Positions 1 to 9,288 of a stretch of DNA of 64,000 nt are shown in pieces; the first letter of the stretch is position 1, and each line of letters opens with the position of its first letter. Location: contig JAJXXT010000120.1 of the NCBI GenBank assembly GCA_021780935.1, forward strand, positions 1-64,000. The letters run 5' to 3'. This DNA is from Pseudomonadota bacterium. Its GTDB lineage: Bacteria; Pseudomonadota; Alphaproteobacteria; Acetobacterales; Acetobacteraceae. The position numbers and the translations under genes are program-made. The notes beneath the pieces are model-generated. The model did not search any database and had not been told where the DNA came from. It saw only the letters and a program-made list of their open reading frames with translations.

Positions 1-126
1 AACGCCCATTCCGCATCGCTCAAAAGCCCTCGGACCACCGCTGATCTCCCGCACGAAGATCAGCTTCGAATCATCCTCCGACGCGTCGGGGGAATCCCCC
101 CTACCCGCTTTGTCCACGCCGCCTAA
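1..126 (+). CDS. C-terminal tail of an unidentified gene (partial)
   Basis: An open frame enters from the left edge and ends at TAA 124-126, giving 41 residues that finish in TRFVHAA. The TAA overlaps the ATG of the next small ORF (TAATG), the usual sign of translational coupling, which supports both being real. Codon use is less GC-biased than in the chromosomal genes further right, in keeping with the mobile character of the first 1.7 kb. No family is recognisable from this fragment. Confidence 0.4.
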   Translation, partial: NAHSASLKSPRTTADLPHEDQLRIILRRVGGIPPTRFVHAA

Positions 127-287
127 TGACCGCACAAACACCTGAGCAGGAACGCGACGCGCTGCTGCTACGCCTCCTCAAGACCCCTCCCCAGCCGCGC
201 CCGAAGCGGGAGCGCGGCGAGGAAGCGAAGGCTAGTCAGGATTTGGGAAAGCGCGTCAGGGGGCGACCTAGGGCCGCGAAAAAATAG
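126..287 (+). CDS. small basic hypothetical protein
   Basis: This 53-residue ORF starts at an ATG overlapping the stop of the preceding partial gene. The product is charged: an acidic and leucine-rich first half (around EQERDALLLRLLK) is followed by a proline/arginine segment and a strongly basic C-terminus (RVRGRPRAAKK). It could be a small DNA- or RNA-binding accessory protein of the mobile segment, but no family is recognised. The start overlap is the main support. Confidence 0.45.
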   Translation: MTAQTPEQERDALLLRLLKTPPQPRPKRERGEEAKASQDLGKRVRGRPRAAKK

Positions 288-355
288 GAGTTACGCTTTG
301 TCGAATGAGAGTGCGGCCCCGCACTTTTGCGGGAATTTGGACTTTTCCAAACCCT

Positions 356-607
356 TCAACGGGGAGTTGGTATTCGCCCCTGTAAATCCGCCACGCCGCG
401 CTGTGTTGCTGCCAACCATTCCTTCAAGCGCGTCAGAGCGCCATGAATCGCTCCGTCCACCCCACGTTGATCATGGGCCGGAATGTGAAGAGTGACTTCG
501 CCAATTTCCGTCGTGATCGAAACTGTGACAGTTGCCTCGTAAGACGCCTGCTGCGGGCTAAAATGGCTTATTGCTACATTCTTTATCTCAACCGTTGCGT
601 CACGCAT
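356..607 (-). CDS. hypothetical protein next to IS1595 transposase
   Basis: An 83-residue ORF on the same strand as, and just downstream of, the transposase. A Shine-Dalgarno-like GGAGAAAG lies 4-11 bases before the ATG. The product looks like a real folded protein: alternating beta-type hydrophobic segments (residues 1-45) and an amphipathic helix (GALTRLKEWLAA). No family is recognised. A TTG-started ORF on the other strand (298-495) overlaps it and is judged the weaker candidate. It may be an IS passenger or a flanking gene. Confidence 0.5.
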   Translation of the reverse strand: MRDATVEIKNVAISHFSPQQASYEATVTVSITTEIGEVTLHIPAHDQRGVDGAIHGALTRLKEWLAATQRGVADLQGRIPTPR

Positions 608-645
608 GGTGCTTTCTCCATTTGAGGAAGGCCCGGGCTTTCTTC

Positions 646-1611
646 TTAGCCGTTCGCGGTTCCACTAACTTGCCGGTAAATCAGCCGCTTGCCCTTCGCG
701 CCCTTGAGCAGCATCGCAGCGCGCTCGGCGTCCGTGATCTTGCGGGTATTGGCGCGGAAGTCGAACTCCGCGAGATAGCGATGCAGATGCGCCTCGCTGA
801 TGTTGTGGAACGTGCCGTAGACGCCGCGCTTGAGCAGCGCGAAGTGAGACTCAACCGTGTTGGTGTGGTGGAAGCCACCTAGTGTCACGTATTCCTCGGC
901 GCTGTGGTTCACGGTGCCGTGGCCTGAGAACTCGTCGCCGATCTTGGGATAGACCGCGCTGTCGTCGGTCATGAGGTAGGACTTGCGGCTGGCGTGCTTC
1001 ACTAGCACTGGCCGCAGCGTCTTGGACGTGACGCGGGCGACGTGGAAGCTCCGCGACTCGCCTTCGCGTTCTACCAACGCCACAACGGCCATCTTGCCTT
1101 TGCCGCCGTGGATGCCTTCGCGGCGCTTGGACTTGTGCTTGTTGGTCTCCTTGCCGCCGATATAGGTCTCGTCGGCTTCCACAACCTTATTCTCGCCCCC
1201 AATGGGGGCTGGCGTAGGGTTTGCAGCAGCCTCCCGCAGCCGGTGGAACAGGAACCAGGCGGTTTCGTAGTTGGTGCCGAGCAGCCGGTGCAGTTCGTTC
1301 GCGCTAAAGCCCTTCTTGCTAGACGCCATCAGTTGAGCCGCCAGCACCCACTTGCTGAGCGGAATGTGCGAACGCTCCATGACGGTGCCAACGGTCACGC
1401 TAAACGGCTTGCGGCAGTCGTTGCAGTTGTAGACGCCGGGGCGAAGGCTCTTGCCGCTCATCTTGGTGATGCGGTCGCCCATGACGCCACAACGCGGGCA
1501 GACTGGACCATGCGGCCACAGTAGCGCCTCAAGATGTTCGCGGGCTTTGTCGTCGTCGTGAAAGATCGGGTTGGTAATGTCGACCTTGTCAGCCATGTCA
1601 GCGGTTCCCAT
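646..1611 (-). CDS. IS1595-family transposase
   Basis: A 321-residue transposase of the IS1595 (ISXO2-like) family, which moves an insertion sequence by DDE chemistry. An N-terminal zinc ribbon is visible (Cys38-x2-Cys41 and Cys63-x2-Cys66), followed by a helical DNA-binding part. The catalytic domain has Asp147 (EADETYIGG), Asp216/217 (MTDDSAVY) and Glu254 (HTNTVESHF). Length matches the family and no frame disruption is seen, so it may be active. A second ATG at codon 6, preceded by GGGAA, is an alternative start. Terminal inverted repeats could not be placed with confidence by eye. The surrounding DNA is visibly poorer in GC than the rest of the window. Confidence 0.93.
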   Translation of the reverse strand: MGTADMADKVDITNPIFHDDDKAREHLEALLWPHGPVCPRCGVMGDRITKMSGKSLRPGVYNCNDCRKPFSVTVGTVMERSHIPLSKWVLAAQLMASSKKGFSANELHRLLGTNYETAWFLFHRLREAAANPTPAPIGGENKVVEADETYIGGKETNKHKSKRREGIHGGKGKMAVVALVEREGESRSFHVARVTSKTLRPVLVKHASRKSYLMTDDSAVYPKIGDEFSGHGTVNHSAEEYVTLGGFHHTNTVESHFALLKRGVYGTFHNISEAHLHRYLAEFDFRANTRKITDAERAAMLLKGAKGKRLIYRQVSGTANG

Positions 1612-1720
1612 CTAATGCGGGAATACTACAGACAGTAGCTTGCTGCGTTAACCGGATAATTCCCAATATTCTCGCGCACGTCTCGTTGTTAATATAATCT
1701 GGAATATCTTGATTATAGCA
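646..1720 (-). mobile_element. IS1595-family insertion sequence (ends unresolved)
   Basis: The element is defined here by its transposase plus the AT-rich leader up to about 1720. A TATAAT hexamer on the minus strand (1712-1717) may be the transposase -10 box, though no good -35 was found. Exact ends, inverted repeats and target duplication are not resolved, and the gene at 356-607 may or may not belong to the element. Confidence 0.5.
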
Positions 1721-1830
1721 TTCCGGCTTTGGCGTAGGCTACCGGCCCCAAAGCCTGGCGAACTATGATCCCGCCCGCACACCGTCAGTCGCCATAGCGC
1801 GTCCGCTCCGGGCCTACCCCATCGCCCGCC

Positions 1831-2217
1831 TCACCCCTCCTTCTTCGCGTCCTTCGGCCCGTCCTTGTCCTTCGGCCCGTCCTTCTCCTTCGCCCCCCCC
1901 TTCCCAGACCCCGTCACGCTGGTGATCCCGTCGCGCAGCACCTCGATCTTCACCCCGGGCGCGATCTCGATCTCGGCGGTCTTGTCCCCCACCTTCGCCA
2001 CCTGCCCGAGAATCCCCCCCACCACCACGCGGTCGCCCCGCTTCATCGCGGCGATCGCGGCGCGCAACTGCTTCTGCTGCTGCTGCTGCGGGCGGATCAG
2101 CATGAAGTAGAACACGCCCAGAATCAGCACCAGCGGCAGAAACTGCAGCGCGTTGGGCCCGAGCAGCCCCGAAAGCGGGGAGCCAGCGGTCTGGGCATAG
2201 GCGGTCGAAATCAGCAT
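1831..2217 (-). CDS. yajC: preprotein translocase subunit YajC
   Basis: YajC is the small inner-membrane partner of SecDF in the Sec translocase. The start chosen is the ATG giving MLISTAYAQ, 34 codons inside the longest frame, because it fits the family. The product has 128 residues: a short N-terminus, one membrane helix (about residues 22-42, ending FYFMLIRP), then a glutamine run and the small conserved domain (RGDRVVVGGILGQV). The C-terminal tail is charged and repetitive because of a perfect 18-bp in-frame duplication (KDGPKD twice). secDF is not next to it. It is divergent from the DUF815 ATPase. Confidence 0.93.
   Translation of the reverse strand: MLISTAYAQTAGSPLSGLLGPNALQFLPLVLILGVFYFMLIRPQQQQQKQLRAAIAAMKRGDRVVVGGILGQVAKVGDKTAEIEIAPGVKIEVLRDGITSVTGSGKGGAKEKDGPKDKDGPKDAKKEG
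1849..1884. repeat. 18-bp perfect tandem duplication in yajC 3' end
   Basis: Two identical copies (1849-1866 and 1867-1884) of an 18-bp unit encode KDGPKD twice, about 15 bp before the yajC stop codon. The unit length is a multiple of three, so the frame is kept. Confidence 0.9.
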
Positions 2218-2340
2218 GCGTTTTGCGTCCGGTTTGCCTGGATGGCGGGCGGACCATAGTTTCCGCCCCCTTCCCGTCAAGCCGCTCCGCCCAATCGCCC
2301 CAATCCCACCGCCCCGCACGACAGAGGTTCAACGCACATC

Positions 2341-3174
2341 ATGGATACCGCGCTGCTCACCCGCATCGCCGAGGCGCTGGAGCGCCTGGCCCCGCCCAGC
2401 CCCAGGGCGCCCGACCTCACCCTGGCCGACGGCTTCGTCTGGCACCCCGCCACCGCCACCCTCCAGCCGGTCGCCGAGATCGCGCGCATCCCGCTCGCCC
2501 TCCTCAAGGGCATCGAGCGGCAGAAGGACATCCTCGCCGCCAACACGCGCCAGTTCGCGGCCGGCAGGCCAGCCAACAACGCGATGCTCTGGGGTGCCCG
2601 CGGCAGCGGCAAATCGAGCCTGGTCAAGGCCATCCACGCCGAGATCAACGCCACCCGCCCCGGCGCGCTGGCGCTGATCGAAATCCACCGCGAGGACATC
2701 GCAACCCTGCCCCGCCTGCTCGACGCCATCCGCCCCCAGCCCCGCCGCTGCCTGGTCTTCTGCGACGACCTCTCCTTCGAGCGCGAGGACGCCGACTACA
2801 AGGCGCTCAAATCCGTCCTCGACGGCGGCATCGAGGGCAGGCCCGCCAACGTCCTGTTCTACGCCACCTCCAACCGCCGCCACCTGATGCCGCGCGACAT
2901 GATCGAGAACGAGCGCTCAACCGCCATCAGCCCCTCCGAGGCGACCGAGGAAAAAGTTTCGCTCTCCGATCGTTTCGGCATCTGGCTCGGCTTTCACAAC
3001 GTCGATCAGGAAAACTTCTTCGCCATGATCGACGCCTACGCCGAGCATCTCGGCCTCGCCCTGCCGCGCGAGCGGCTCCACGCCGAGGCCATCGCCTGGT
3101 CCGTCACCCGCGGCGCCCGCTCCGGCCGCGTCGCCTGGCAGTTCATCCAGGACGTCGCGGGCCGGCTGGCCTAG
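2341..3174 (+). CDS. DUF815-family AAA+ ATP-binding protein
   Basis: A 277-residue ATPase of the DUF815 family, whose role is not established. Walker A is GARGSGKS (residues 85-92), Walker B lies in CLVFCDDLSF (137-146), and a sensor-like TSNRRHLMP follows. The N-terminal part (GFVWHPATATLQPV) is typical of the family. The gene is divergent from yajC with about 120 bp between the starts, and its last 32 bases overlap the tail of the convergent secreted-protein gene. The enzyme is presumed cytosolic. Confidence 0.88.
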   Translation: MDTALLTRIAEALERLAPPSPRAPDLTLADGFVWHPATATLQPVAEIARIPLALLKGIERQKDILAANTRQFAAGRPANNAMLWGARGSGKSSLVKAIHAEINATRPGALALIEIHREDIATLPRLLDAIRPQPRRCLVFCDDLSFEREDADYKALKSVLDGGIEGRPANVLFYATSNRRHLMPRDMIENERSTAISPSEATEEKVSLSDRFGIWLGFHNVDQENFFAMIDAYAEHLGLALPRERLHAEAIAWSVTRGARSGRVAWQFIQDVAGRLA

Positions 3175-3838
3175 CCGCCGGCACCGGCGGCAGCGGCGCC
3201 GTGAGGTCGCGCACCACCATCGCGTGAAAAGTCCAGGTATCCGCCCGGTCCACTTCCGATTCCGCATAGAACCCGAACGCCGCCCGCCCCGGCGGCGGCG
3301 CGCCGCGGAACGTCGTCACCTCGCGCCCGTTCACCAGCGCCTCGCCCCTGCTGCCGTCGAGCCGCACCTCGACCTCGTTCGTCACATGCGCCCCGGTATG
3401 GATCGCCGCCGACCGCCCGGTCGCCACCGCCTGCCAGGCCCGCCCCGCATGCCCCGCCAGGATCCACCGCCCGTCCGGCCGGATCATGAACACATCGCCG
3501 TGCCGCCGGTCGGCGGTCCAGAACATGATCCCCGCCCCCATGTCCCCCGCGGCATGAAACCGCCCGATCGACAGCGTCACGCAGGCATCGGCCCGGGCAT
3601 ACGGCATGCCGGGATAGAACACATACCAGTTGGCGTTCTGCGGCGGCGTCACGCGCAGCGCCCCCGGCCGCATCGCCACGTGCCGCGACATCACCGGCCA
3701 ATAGGGCTCGCCATGGCGGAAATGGTCGGCGAACAGCACCGCGCCCTTGCCGCAGGCCAGCGCCGGCCCCGCCACCACCAGCCCGACCGCCAGCCCCCCG
3801 ATCACGGGCACCAGACCACCCCACCAGCGCCGCATCAT
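3143..3838 (-). CDS. secreted protein of unknown function
   Basis: A 231-residue protein with a clear signal peptide (two Arg, then hydrophobic VIGGLAVGLVVAGPALA, cleavage probably before Cys/Gly-Lys). The mature part has repeated beta-strand patterns (GRWILAGHAG, VNGREVTTFRG, AAFGFYAESEVDRADTWTF) like concanavalin/LamG or DUF1080-type carbohydrate-binding sandwiches; this is fold-level resemblance only. The start is the first of two adjacent ATGs, preceded by a G-rich Shine-Dalgarno-like run. The C-terminus is Pro/Ala-rich. Its 3' end overlaps the DUF815 gene tail to tail by 32 bp. Confidence 0.75.
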   Translation of the reverse strand: MMRRWWGGLVPVIGGLAVGLVVAGPALACGKGAVLFADHFRHGEPYWPVMSRHVAMRPGALRVTPPQNANWYVFYPGMPYARADACVTLSIGRFHAAGDMGAGIMFWTADRRHGDVFMIRPDGRWILAGHAGRAWQAVATGRSAAIHTGAHVTNEVEVRLDGSRGEALVNGREVTTFRGAPPPGRAAFGFYAESEVDRADTWTFHAMVVRDLTAPLPPVPAARPAGPRRPG

Positions 3839-3999
3839 TCCCCCACGCCTGTCCGCCCGAACCGACCCTCGATCATGCTGCCCGCCCCACCAGGCCGGCA
3901 CAAGCGCGCGGGCCGCCACGCGAGGCTTGGCGTCGCGCTCCGGCCATGCCAGAAACGGGCTCATACGCGGTATGAAAGCCGTGCTCAGGGAGGAACCGA

Positions 4000-5289
4000 A
4001 TGCGCCTGAAACTGTCACAATTGTTGCTCGCCGGTGCTGCCGCGGCACTCGCCGCCGGCATGGGCTCGGCACCACGCGCCGCCGCCGCAACCACCAAGAT
4101 CCGCGTCATGTGCTACTCGGATGGCAACGAGTGCCCGGTCACCAAAATCCTCGCCGCGCGCTTCATGAAGGCGAACCCCGCCATCACCGTGCAGGTGGAC
4201 GAGGTGCCCTACTCCGCCATCCTGCACAGCCTCCCCGTCCAGCTCGCCGCCGGCAAGGGCCCGGACATCGCCCGCGTCACCCTGTTCGGCAACTACTCGC
4301 AGTATTTCCTGAACCTGCGCCCCTACCTCAAGGACGCGAAATTCTGGGAAACCGCCTTCGGCCCGACCCTCGACTGGATGCGGACCGGTCCCAAGGATAA
4401 CGGCATCTACGGGCTGATGACCCAGCTCACCGTCACCGCCCCCATCGTCAACACCACGCTGTTCGCCCAGGCCAAGGTGCCGCTCCCCGGCCCGAAAGCG
4501 ACGTGGGATGACTGGGCCGCCGCCGTCACCAAGGTCGCCAAGGCCACCAACACCCCCGCCGGCATGGCCTGGGACCGCTCCGGCCACCGCTTCGCCGGCC
4601 CGGCCATCTCCTACGGCGCCAAGTATTTCGACGCGGCCGGCAACCCCGCCGTGGTCGATGCCGGCTTCAAGGCGATGGCCAGCCGCTTCTACCACTGGAA
4701 CCTCGACGGCACGGTGCAGAAATCCACCTGGGCCGGCCAGGCCACCGGCTACAAGGACGCGTTCAGCGACTTCGCCAACGGCAAGATCGTGATGTACTAC
4801 TCGGGCTCCTGGCAGCTCACCCGCCTGCTCAAGCTCGGCAACGCGTTCTCCTGGGCCTTCGCCGACAATCCCTGCGGCCCGGCCGCCTGCTCCGGCATGC
4901 CCGGCGGCGCCGCCTTCGTCGCCTTCAAGGAAACCAAGCACCCGCACGCGGTCGCGGCCTTCCTCGATTTCCTCGCCCAGCCCGCCAACTACACCTACTT
5001 CTCCGAGCACACGAACAACATCCCCGCCGAGCTGCAGCTCCAGAAGCAGGCCCTGGCCTACAACATGCCGGCGGAGGGCAAGGCCGCCCTCGCGGTGCTG
5101 CTGCATGACGCGGCGACGCTCTCGCCCATCGCCTACCACCTCCAGGGCTATCACTTCGCCGGCGTCATCTTCGGCGCCACCGCGGACCGCATCGGCCAGG
5201 CGATCGCGGGCTCGATGACGCTGAACCAGGCCTATCAGCGCATCACCCAGGACATCGCCACCGCCATCGCCACCGCCAAAAAGAAGTGA
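4000..5289 (+). CDS. ABC transporter substrate-binding protein, family 1 (carbohydrate type)
   Basis: A 429-residue periplasmic solute-binding protein with a Sec signal peptide (about residues 1-30). The mature start (ATTKIRVMCYSDGN) and segments such as GKGPDIARVTLFGNYS and GKIVMYYSGSWQL fit family-1 binding proteins, as in sugar and glycerol-3-phosphate importers. It is the first gene of a four-gene importer (binding protein, permease, permease, ATPase) in the order seen in ugpBAEC-like operons. The substrate cannot be read from the sequence. Confidence 0.9.
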   Translation: MRLKLSQLLLAGAAAALAAGMGSAPRAAAATTKIRVMCYSDGNECPVTKILAARFMKANPAITVQVDEVPYSAILHSLPVQLAAGKGPDIARVTLFGNYSQYFLNLRPYLKDAKFWETAFGPTLDWMRTGPKDNGIYGLMTQLTVTAPIVNTTLFAQAKVPLPGPKATWDDWAAAVTKVAKATNTPAGMAWDRSGHRFAGPAISYGAKYFDAAGNPAVVDAGFKAMASRFYHWNLDGTVQKSTWAGQATGYKDAFSDFANGKIVMYYSGSWQLTRLLKLGNAFSWAFADNPCGPAACSGMPGGAAFVAFKETKHPHAVAAFLDFLAQPANYTYFSEHTNNIPAELQLQKQALAYNMPAEGKAALAVLLHDAATLSPIAYHLQGYHFAGVIFGATADRIGQAIAGSMTLNQAYQRITQDIATAIATAKKK

Positions 5290-5313
5290 CCCGCAACAGG
5301 TGACCTACCGCAC

Positions 5314-6315
5314 GTGACTGGCATCCGTCCCGGCGAAACGCTGCGCCGCCCGCTCGGTGCCACCTTCGCCGGGGCGATGAACCTGCTTGAGGCGCCGATG
5401 CGCGCCGCCCAGCGCCGGCTGCGCGGCGGGCGGCTCGGCTGGGTGTTCGTCGCACCCAACCTCACCGTGTTCGGCCTCTTCACCTTCCTGCCGATCCTCA
5501 TCAACTTCGTCTACGCCTTCACCGGCGGCGACCAGCTCTTCCCGGCCCAGCGCCCCTTCGTCGGGCTGGCCAATGTCCGCGCCCTGCTCACCTGCCGCAA
5601 CTACTTCAACCCGAACTCCTGCGCCCGCGACCTGTTCTGGCACGGCGTCTACAACACCGCGGAGTTCGTGCTGCTCCAGGTCGGCTTCATGGTCGGCCTC
5701 AGCCTGGTCACCGCCCTGGCACTCAACCGCCCGGGCCGCGGCCGCGGCTTCTTCCGCGCCGTCTTCTTCTACCCGGTGCTGCTCTCCCCGGTGGTCGTCG
5801 CGCTGATCTGGAAATGGGTGCTGCAACGCTACGGCGTGCTCAACGCCGGCCTCGCCGCCATCGGCCTGCCGACGCATGATTGGCTGCTCAACGGCACCAC
5901 CGCCTTCTTCTGGTCGGTCTTCGTCAGCATCTGGGCGCATATGGGCTTCTACACGCTCATCCTGCTCGCCGGCCTGCAGGCCATCCCCCGCGACGTCTAC
6001 GAGGCCGCGGCAATGGACGCGACACCCCCCTGGCGCCGCTTCCGCCGCGTCACCCTGCCGTTGCTGATGCCCAGCCTGCTCGTGGTCCTGGTCCTCGCGC
6101 TGATCCGCGCGGTGCAGATTTTCGACGAGGTCTTCGTGCTCACCCAGGGCGGGCCCGGCACCTCCACCACCTTCCTGGTGCAGTTCATCTACCAGACCGG
6201 CTTCGCCCAGCAGGTCCGGGAATACGGCATGGCCGCCGCCGCATCGCTTCTCCTCGCCGTCGTCCTGATGGGCCTCACCTACCTGCAACTGCGCGTCACC
6301 CGTGCCAAACCATGA
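5314..6315 (+). CDS. carbohydrate ABC transporter permease (MalF/UgpA type)
   Basis: A 333-residue inner-membrane permease of the binding-protein-dependent superfamily. The first membrane helix is around residues 45-65, with further helices ahead of the EAA loop (EAAAMDATPPWRRF), which contacts the ATPase. GTG is the start in the longest frame; later ATGs at codons 22 and 29 are possible. The gene follows the binding protein by 24 bp. Its stop (6313-6315) overlaps an ATG in an ATGA arrangement, but that ATG leads only to a five-codon ORF because the junction has been duplicated. Confidence 0.9.
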   Translation: MTGIRPGETLRRPLGATFAGAMNLLEAPMRAAQRRLRGGRLGWVFVAPNLTVFGLFTFLPILINFVYAFTGGDQLFPAQRPFVGLANVRALLTCRNYFNPNSCARDLFWHGVYNTAEFVLLQVGFMVGLSLVTALALNRPGRGRGFFRAVFFYPVLLSPVVVALIWKWVLQRYGVLNAGLAAIGLPTHDWLLNGTTAFFWSVFVSIWAHMGFYTLILLAGLQAIPRDVYEAAAMDATPPWRRFRRVTLPLLMPSLLVVLVLALIRAVQIFDEVFVLTQGGPGTSTTFLVQFIYQTGFAQQVREYGMAAAASLLLAVVLMGLTYLQLRVTRAKP

Positions 6316-6379
6316 GCGCCGAACCATGAGGATGGGGCCATGCGGCGCGCAACCATGAGGATCGGTCCATGAGCGGAAC
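6308..6379. repeat. duplicated stop/start junction between the two permeases
   Basis: The motif AACCATGAG occurs at 6308, 6322 and 6351, and CCATGAGCG again at 6366. The segments 6322-6350 and 6351-6379 are degenerate 29-bp copies, identical over the first 12 bases. Each copy carries an ATG and a TGA, so the region looks like a tandem duplication of an old ATGA coupling site. Confidence 0.65.
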
Positions 6380-7417
6380 GTTACGCATGCTCACCGCCCG
6401 CCGCGGCCGCCTCGCGCGCGACTGGTCGGACTGGGCGGCCCTGGCCTATCTCCTCCTCGGCATGCTGGTGATGTTCCTGCCCGTGCTCTGGCTGTTCGCC
6501 AGCTCGCTGAAGAGCGAGAACGCGCTCAACGCCTTCCCGCCCACCTTCCTGCCGTGGGAGCCGGTGCAGACCGCCGTCCCCGGCCACCACGCCACCCTGC
6601 CGCTGATGCAGGTCACCGCGGGCAAACATGCCGGCCAGCGCCTCGCGGAGCTGCGCCATATCGGCCTCGACGCGCAGATGCTCAACCCCGCGAAGCCCGG
6701 CCCCGTCATCCACGTCCCGGTGCGCGACCTCAAACCGGTGCTGCACCTGCACGCCTCCTGGTCCAACTTCACCGACCTCGTGCGCCGCTTCAACTTCCTT
6801 GGCTATTTCAAGAACTCGGTGCTGATCACCACCATCGCCACCCTGATCACGCTGCTGGTCAACTCCATGGCCGCCTTCGCGCTCAGCAAATACCGCTTCC
6901 GCGGCCGCGACCTGGTGTTCGGCCTGATGCTCGCCACCCTCATGGTCCCGCCCACCATCGTGCTGGTGCCAAACTTCCTCATCGCCGCCCGCCTCGACCT
7001 GGTGAACACCATCTGGGGCGTCATCTGGCCCGGCGTCGCCACCCCCACGGGCGTCTTCCTGCTGCGCCAGTACATGCTCACCATTCCCGACGACCTCATC
7101 GAGGCGGCGCGCATGGACAACGCCAGCGAGTGGCGCATCTACTGGCGCATCGTGCTGCCGCTCTCCGCACCGGCACTGGCGGTGCTCGCCATCTTCTCGA
7201 TGATGTGGCGCTGGAACGACTTCCTCTGGCCGATGGTCGTGCTCAACCGCTCCAGCGTCTTCACCCTGCCGCTCGCCCTCTTCGCCTTCCAGGGCGATCT
7301 GCAGACACAATGGAACTACCTGCTCGCGATGACCGTCCTCACCTTGCTGCCGATCACCATCATCTTTCTGTTCCTGCAACGATCGATCACCCAGGGCATC
7401 GCCTCGGCCGGCGTGAA

Positions 7418-7421
<4 letters not shown>
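6369..7421 (+). CDS. carbohydrate ABC transporter permease (MalG/UgpE type)
   Basis: A 350-residue permease, partner of the preceding one. After the first helix (about 22-45) there is an unusually long periplasmic stretch of roughly 90 residues (FPPTFLPWEPV to LVRRFNF) before the helix that opens the conserved permease domain. Typical MalG-type permeases are nearer 280 residues. The EAA loop reads EAARMDNASEWRIYW. The start chosen is the last ATG of a repeated junction, the only one giving the full protein. Its TGA overlaps the ATPase start (ATGA). Confidence 0.9.
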
Positions 7422-8500
<1,079 letters not shown>

Positions 8501-8580
8501 CCTCGACGCTGCTATCCCCCAGGTTTGACCCCGGAGCCCGCCCGGCCGATCCTCCCCCATCGCAACAAGGGTCCGGAGTC

Positions 8581-9288
8581 GTGGTCGAGACCGCGCTCTA
8601 CGCGCCGGTGAAGCGCTTTCTCGAATCGCTGGGCTTCACGGCCAAGGGCGAGATCAACGGCTGCGACGTCGTCGCCCTGCGCGCGTCCGCCGGCGGCCTT
8701 CCCTCCAGCCACGGCCCCCCCACCAACCACGACCTCGATGTCGTCATCGCCGAACTCAAGCGCGGCCTCACGCTCGAACTCGTGCTCCAGGCGGTGGATC
8801 GCACCCGCCTCGCCGACGAGGTCTGGATGGCCATCCCCACCGGCCGCCGCCCGCCGGACAAGCGCGCCCTGCGCCTCTGCCGCCTGCTCGGCCTCGGCCT
8901 GCTCTCGGTCGGCAAACAGGGCGGAATCGCCATCCTCGCCGAGCCCGCCCCCTACCAGCCGCGCCGCGACAAAAAGCGCCGCGCCGCCCTGGTGCGCGAG
9001 TTCCAGCGCCGCCACGGCGACCCCACGCCCGGCGGCTCGACCCGCACCCCGATCATGACCGCCTACCGCCAGGCGGCGCTGGCCTGTGCCGCAGCCCTGC
9101 GCCACGGCCCGAAGCGCCCGCGCGACCTGCGCGAGGTCGCCGACAACGCACCGGCCATCCTCGCGCGCAACGTCTATGGCTGGTTTCACCGCGAGCGCCC
9201 GGGCCTCTACGCGCTCGCCCCCGCGGGCCACGCCGCCCTTGCCGCCTTCCCCCACCAGGAGACCGTCCCTTGGCCCACCGCATCCTGA
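8581..9288 (+). CDS. DUF2161-family putative PD-(D/E)XK phosphodiesterase
   Basis: A 235-residue protein starting at GTG. It matches the DUF2161 family, predicted to have a PD-(D/E)XK nuclease-like fold. The signature is the N-terminal YAPVKRFLESLGF, then DVVALR, then HDLDVVIAELKRG carrying the Asp and Glu/Lys pair. The C-terminal part resembles a winged helix (RDLREVADNAPAILARNVYGW). Its last 19 bases overlap the TTG-started peptidase gene, so the two are probably co-translated. Biological role is unknown. Confidence 0.8.
   Translation: MVETALYAPVKRFLESLGFTAKGEINGCDVVALRASAGGLPSSHGPPTNHDLDVVIAELKRGLTLELVLQAVDRTRLADEVWMAIPTGRRPPDKRALRLCRLLGLGLLSVGKQGGIAILAEPAPYQPRRDKKRRAALVREFQRRHGDPTPGGSTRTPIMTAYRQAALACAAALRHGPKRPRDLREVADNAPAILARNVYGWFHRERPGLYALAPAGHAALAAFPHQETVPWPTAS

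Noticed and set aside
298..495. TTG-started ORF with AGGAG upstream
   Set aside because: It overlaps the better-looking minus-strand gene at 356-607; its second half is Pro/Arg-rich and looks like antisense translation. The good ribosome-site match keeps a small doubt.
6554..7417. Long N-terminal extension of the MalK-type ATPase
   Set aside because: The extension is an out-of-frame reading of the permease gene; the ATPase begins at ATG 7418 in an ATGA overlap.
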